Of a stretch of 64,000 nt of DNA, positions 59,515-64,000 are shown in pieces; within the stretch, counting starts at the first letter, position 1; each line of letters starts with the position of its first letter. This DNA comes from Apricaphanius iberus (Eukaryota > Chordata > Actinopteri > Cyprinodontiformes > Aphaniidae), in assembly GCA_028564705.1 (NCBI GenBank), contig JAPXFQ010001945.1:682001-746000 (forward strand), given 5' to 3'. The notes under the pieces were generated by a model. It did no database searches, had not been told where the DNA came from, and saw only the letters and a list, made by a program, of their open reading frames with translations. The translations under genes and the position numbers were made by a program.

Positions 59515-60130
59515 ACAAACGTATTCATATCCCTTGAACTTTTTAGCATATTGTCATATTATAACCTCAAGTATCAATGTGTTATGTCAGAATTTTATGT
59601 GATAAACCAATGCAAAGTGAAGCAAAGTTGTGAGGAGAAAGAAACAATAAATATTTTAGAATCTTTAAAGATAATTTGAAAAGTGTGCCATGCATTTGTT
59701 TTCTTTCCGTTTTACTCTAATACTCCTGTATAATATTAATAGCAACTTATCACTTTCCTCTGATGGCCTGAGAGACTTTGCAGAAAACCTTAGTGATTAC
59801 TCATCACTGAGACCAAGGAAAACACTAGATGGGTCAAAGATGCAGTTGTGGAGATGTTTAAAGCAGGGTGAAGTCAGAAACAAATCTCTCAAGCTTTGAA
59901 CCCCTCACAGGGTATCGTTCAACCCATCATCTGAAAATGGAGAGTAAATGGCACATTGGCAAACCTTCAAGGACATGGCTGTTCAAATGACCTAACAGAA
60001 TTGGCAAGGCTAAGACGCAGTGAAAGGGCCTCTATCTCTGGGGGAGCCAAATATGCAGCCAAAATTGGAGAATCTATTCACACAACACAAGGACTTTATG
60101 TGACAGATTCAAGATGTAGGGCAATGCTGA
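59515..60130 (+). pseudogene. Tc1-type element, 5' end and start of transposase
   Basis: TATTCATATCCCTTGAACTT, TGTGATAAACCAATGCAAAG and AAAGTGTGCCATGCATTTG keep the terminal region of a fish Tc1 family. AAGATGCAGTTGTGGAGATG, AGCTTTGAACCCCTCACAGGG and CAACCCATCATCTGAAAATG keep the helix-turn-helix part of the transposase, with frameshifts. It is the same family as the relic at 21590-22015. The catalytic region and the 3' end are absent. Confidence 0.8.
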
Positions 60131-60780
60131 AAGAAAGTAGAAAGCTCAGGATGTTTGAATATGTTTTCAAGTTAGTCATAGAACTATTCAATACTCCTCA
60201 CTATTCTATCAAAAAAACTTTTCACAAACATGTAGAACTAAATCATTCTCATTTTGTTTTTTTATGCTTTCATATAAACTCTTCTCTTTTATATTGTGCC
60301 TGCATGGATCTCAGCACATAATCACAGTCCATGAATGCATTCCTCAAGCCTAGTTGCTTTATAACCTTACCCTTTTCAAAGGAAATCATGAGATATTTCA
60401 TATTAACAGAAACCAAATTATTTACAAAAAAGACCTACTGGAGAGAGAAAATATAGGCGTTGTTCTCTGTAATAATGTTTTATATGGAAATAGAGCTGAT
60501 TGAAGCCTGTCAGTATAACAACAGTAAATGTTAATGTTTTACTTTCTGCAGTCTTGGAGAAAGTACAAAACATTACATAAGATTGTAAGAATAAATTAGG
60601 AAAAATATGAATCAGTTTTTCAACATGCTTGATCAGAGACTCAACCCTCCTCCTGCCCAATACCCCCAAACCTGCTGCAAACCCCCTTCTTTTCAACATC
60701 TTCGACATAGAGAAGAGTATCTCAATACATAGTTGACACTAAATGTAGTTAACAAAGTTAATTTAAGTTCAGTAGCAAGG
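60131..60780. other. AT-rich sequence, nothing recognised
   Basis: No feature above background. Confidence 0.5.
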
Positions 60781-61385
60781 CCACGCTTCAAACTCGCTTT
60801 GTTCATCCTAATCAGCCCTAAACTTGCCGCACCTGGCATCACAGGCCTCCCTTGCGTTTCTAATCACGCTTCGATACACATATAAACCCTGTCTACCTCT
60901 CATTTCTCTTCTGTCTCGTTTGTTTTCGCCCCTCCCTTCCCATCCATATAGGTCGCCTGGTCCTGCCGACCCGCCTCCTCTTCTCCTTCCCTGGGTCCTG
61001 CCGACCCGCCTTCTCTTTCTCTCTCTGGGTCCTGCCGACCCGCCTCCTCTTTCTCTCTCTCTGGGTCCTGCCGACCTGCCTCCTCTTTCTTTCTCTCTCT
61101 CTGGGTCCTGCCGACCCGCCTTCTCTTTTTCTCTCTCTCTCTGCGTCCTGCCGACCCGCCTTCTCTTTCTCTCTCTCTCTCTCTGGGTCCTGCCGACCCC
61201 CCTTCTCTTTCTCTCCCTCTCTGGGTCCTGCCGACCCGCCTTCTCTTTCCCTCTCTCTCTGGGTCCTCTCCTGGTACTGCGCCCCCCACACTGAGTGTTC
61301 CTCCTGGTCTCCGACGACATCTCTCCCCAGACCTTTCGATCCTCCACGCCTTCAATAAACTGTTAAAATTCAGAATCTGTAGCAT
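60781..61385 (+). mobile_element. LTR-like unit: TATA box, minisatellite, polyA signal
   Basis: A TATAAA box at 60881-60886 is followed about 470 bases later by AATAAA (61354-61359), the spacing of an LTR's promoter and polyA site. Just downstream, a 25-base motif (GTAGCATTGTTCTTGCTTG and GTAGCGTGGTCCTGGCTAG) is repeated, then a splice-donor-like ATGG|GTAAGAC occurs near 61468. Overlapping long frames on both strands (up to 195 codons) are products of the minisatellite and are not called. A small unannotated gene is the alternative. No target duplication was established. Confidence 0.4.
60959..61270 (+). repeat. Minisatellite, eight units of 34-42 bp
   Basis: Units start with GGTCCTGCCGACCCGCC at 60959, 60994, 61028, 61064, 61104, 61144, 61186 and 61224, with a partial ninth at 61262. 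Each unit has a variable CT-rich tail (TTCTCTTTCTCTCTCT), and tail length accounts for nearly all size differences. Confidence 0.95.
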
Positions 61386-62458
61386 TGTTCTTGCTTGTGA
61401 ATAGTTAATTCCATCCGTAGCGTGGTCCTGGCTAGTGAAATAAGTAAAAATGGGGTCTTTCATGGGTAAGACAAGCAATATACACATAAGCCTGAGAAAA
61501 TATGGTGAAAATATGCATTTAAAATTAATTGGTAGTCCTGTTGCTCTAACTTGTAATACATTTTAATAAATCTTGTAAGGAAATGTGTGGAATTAGGTGT
61601 TTTGTAACATGGGATGAAGATTGTAAAAACTAACAGCAAAACTGCATGAATGAATTTTACTACAAACATTCCGGGAACAGTTTCTTTGTTGGTTACTTGG
61701 TGTTCTTGTACAGCGTGTACAATACTTCCTTAAGCGTCGAAGCTCAGGTGTGCATGACAGCATTTCCTGCAGCTTATCTTTAGCGATAGTACATATTGTT
61801 CCACAGAAGCGACTGCCTCTGCAGCTTCATTACAGCTCAGGTTACACCACATGAAAACAATAAACCTTGGCATGTTTCAGAGTTCCTTCAGACTGATGTC
61901 TTTATGTTTAAATATTTTTGATGTCTGGTGGATGTTGTGAAGGTTAGGGGACGTTCTAACAACCAGAACACAGCCATCATAAGCTTAGGCTACAATCAGA
62001 CTGTCGTGTCATGACACTTGTACTTGTGCTAACGTGTCAGGTCACGCCAACACCTACAAAGAAACTAGTGAGTCACACAAGAAGAAAGGACTCGCTTTGC
62101 ACTTCTCAAGAAAAGAAGATCATAGGCTGAAAATTCTTGTGTAATTTGACAGAGATCAACTTCTTTTTAAAAAGTGAGCACCATTTTATTTTAACATGTA
62201 TTTTAACATTTAAGTCCTCAAAAAACATAACTAAAAGCAAAAGTTTAAGCTCTTTATCTAGTTTGTGATGACAAACAGGTGTTTGTCTAGCATCAGCAAC
62301 ACATAGCTGTGGTTTTCTAGATGGGTTAAAGGTAGCACTTCATTTAATAAAAGGGGAAATCATGAACTCAGAAAAAGTAAACTTGTGGTGTGGCCTATGT
62401 GGTGAGAAAAGTTAAACTGAAAATGACGTTAACATAGATGCAAGTTGGTGTGAGGTTC
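61386..62458. other. AT-rich sequence, nothing recognised
   Basis: Apart from the donor-like site near 61468, nothing is supported. Confidence 0.4.
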
Positions 62459-62461
62459 TAA

Positions 62462-63090
62462 GGCCACGTCCACACCAAGCCGGGTAATGCCTTAAAGGTA
62501 TAATTATTTAGTCTACACCCCCCTATCGTCCACACTAACCCGGCGTCGTTTAAGGTCTGTGGCCGGATAACTATTAGCCGGGTAAGAGAGCCGTGTAAAT
62601 CTTAATTCAACGGCTAAATGAGCTATTGTGGACAGCTTCCCCGGATAATGAAAGGAAGTGGCGTCAATGAATGCTGCGTCAATAACAATACGACACTACA
62701 GACAAAGACAACGGAGAAGTTGAATAAAGAATATAAAAAATAAACAAAATGACAACGGAGAAGAGTAATAAATCGATCTCGTCGTCTGTCCACACCAAAA
62801 ACTCTCTTCTTCTGAGCAGCCATTGTTCTCTTCGGTTAAGGGGACAAGCAGATATGTACTGTGCTGTAGAGCTTCTTGTTTATATTATGTAGGCACTGGT
62901 GTCACCTAGATTATACGCGTGTTCAGTGCGTCTTTTCGCGCATGCCCAGTATTTGCACAGGTCGGTATGGGATTGCACAATAATGGGACCTTAAACAGAC
63001 ATTAAACGGGGCGTAAATGCTCATGTTGAGTGGATAACATTAGGCGTCTAACTCCCCGTATAACCTTATCGGCTTAGTGTGGACGTAGCC
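62462..63090. mobile_element. PIF/Harbinger-type MITE with TAA duplication
   Basis: GG(C/T)(C/T)ACGTCCACAC termini are inverted: GGCCACGTCCACACCAAGCC on the left and GGCTTAGTGTGGACGTAGCC on the right. TAA flanks both ends (62459-62461 and 63091-63093), the 3-bp duplication of this superfamily. The 629-bp interior has a minus-strand frame starting MAAQKKRVFGVDRR (62823 down), which may be a relic of the first exon of a Harbinger protein. Confidence 0.85.
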
Positions 63091-63255
63091 TAAGAGTAAG
63101 ATAACATTAAGTAAAAATACCAGTTTCATGTTGTAAACACAAAGAAATAAACCGGTCTCTCTTTCTCCTAGAGTATGTAGCATTTACCTGTAACTCCACT
63201 TTGTCTTGCATTTTACAAAAAATATTTTAACCACAGGAAAAGTATTATGGATGGC

Positions 63256-63491
63256 AATCCCTGCCAAAATTAGCAATAAATACATTTTTTAATTTATAAA
63301 TATTGGAAAAAATGTGTGAATAAATAAAAAAATAAATTTGGAAATACATGTGTGAATGAATACATAAATATAGCCATGAATACATAATGTGGAATTAAAA
63401 AAAGTATGAAATGTTTATTTATTTCCCACTGTATTTACCCCTTTATTTATTTCTACATGTATTTATTCATTGTCAATTTTGGCAGGGATGG
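63256..63491. mobile_element. Small MITE with CTGCCAAAATT ends
   Basis: AATCCCTGCCAAAATTAGCA on the left and TGTCAATTTTGGCAGGGAT on the right are inverted, and both are followed inward by AATAAATA or its reverse. The interior is non-coding AATAAAT/TTTATT-rich sequence. Confidence 0.7.
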
Positions 63492-64000
63492 TCCTCCAAA
63501 CAGTATGGTTTGCGGTCATTTGGAAACTTAAAACCTGAGATTGATACCTTGAAGCCTGTAAATACATACTGGCTGCATCCAGGCATTTTTATAACCTCAA
63601 AAATATAGAAACAACAAGAACTCATTTAAAAGAAAATACCACTTTTATTATAAATTAATGATATGTTTAGACAAATATAAATAAGTGCAAAGTTGTATTA
63701 ATCTGCTTGCTTTGTCATACTTCTCAGATATCTTCAAGCATCTACAGCCAGAAAGTTGGCTAACAAAAATACGTCTTTAAAAAAAATTAACACACACACA
63801 TAAAAAATACAATTTTATAATGTAAACATGGTATTAAGAAAGTAAATACTTGATCTACTCCCCTTGCATAAAAAGATACCGAATGTAATTCATCTACAGG
63901 CAGTGATTATGTTGTCTTAACAAAAACAACTAAATCTCTTGAAAGAATATTTCATAACTCTCCTGTAGGATGCTGTCTAAGTCAGTCATAATCCAAAATG
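63492..64000. other. AT-rich sequence, nothing recognised
   Basis: No feature above background. Confidence 0.5.

Noticed and set aside
60808..61487. Frames of 156-195 codons with repeated RTQRERE or GPADPP peptides
   Set aside because: They are translations of the minisatellite in several frames of both strands at once.
1..64000. CRISPR arrays, operons, bacterial regulatory sites, rRNA genes
   Set aside because: No evenly spaced repeats, no clustered intact genes, and eukaryotic features throughout.

Overview
This is an AT-rich, non-coding vertebrate chromosome segment, almost certainly from a teleost fish. The case rests on its mobile elements: several families of dead Tc1/mariner elements with fish-type ends, hAT and PIF/Harbinger MITEs, the fish LINE/SINE tail with a GGAT repeat, the 'TATATAGCGCTTT' repeat family, Gypsy-type solo LTRs and a Penelope-like tail. 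There are no operons, CRISPR arrays, rRNA genes or bacterial-style gene packing, and no long intact open reading frame. The species cannot be named from sequence alone.

The best host-gene evidence is on the minus strand between 22.3 and 8.0 kb. Three splice-bounded open segments (22165-22296, 12127-12251, 8237-8425) join in a single phase-compatible frame, end in a stop, and are followed by AATAAA. They would encode the C-terminal ~146 residues of a protein I do not recognise. Other exon-like pieces (25624-25654, 24446-24522, 15400-15459, 9785-9950, 42846-42914) are weaker.

Layout: 1-79 is the end of a hAT element. 1.4-6.6 kb is featureless. 6.9-7.8 kb holds hAT and other DNA-transposon relics. 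8-13 kb carries the 3' part of the candidate gene. At 13.5-14.0 kb a MITE with TA target duplication splits an open frame. At 16.8-17.4 kb is an LTR with a gag-like relic, followed by a GC-rich repeat block (17.45-19.85 kb) that contrasts sharply with its surroundings. At 20.7-22.4 kb are a hAT MITE and Tc1 debris around the third exon. At 29.1-31.0 kb is a minus-strand TATA-to-polyA unit containing a tRNA-derived SINE.

At 32.5-34.3 kb is a nested stack: a LINE/SINE tail inside a hAT element inside a solo LTR, with target duplications on both outer insertions. At 35.7-36.4 kb is a second solo LTR. At 38.6-40.1 kb is a large element with arms of roughly 450 bp carrying paired CCAAT motifs. At 42.2-47.2 kb is a TE cluster with two copies of a long-inverted-repeat family, one of them interrupted by a hAT MITE with a perfect 8-bp duplication. 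At 49-61 kb are four Tc1/mariner relics, a hammerhead-like Penelope tail and an LTR-like unit with an internal minisatellite. At 62.5-63.5 kb are two MITEs.

Almost everything here is decayed mobile DNA within intergenic or intronic sequence. The items most worth following up are the unidentified spliced gene, the long-arm elements, the hammerhead-like motif and the nested insertions.
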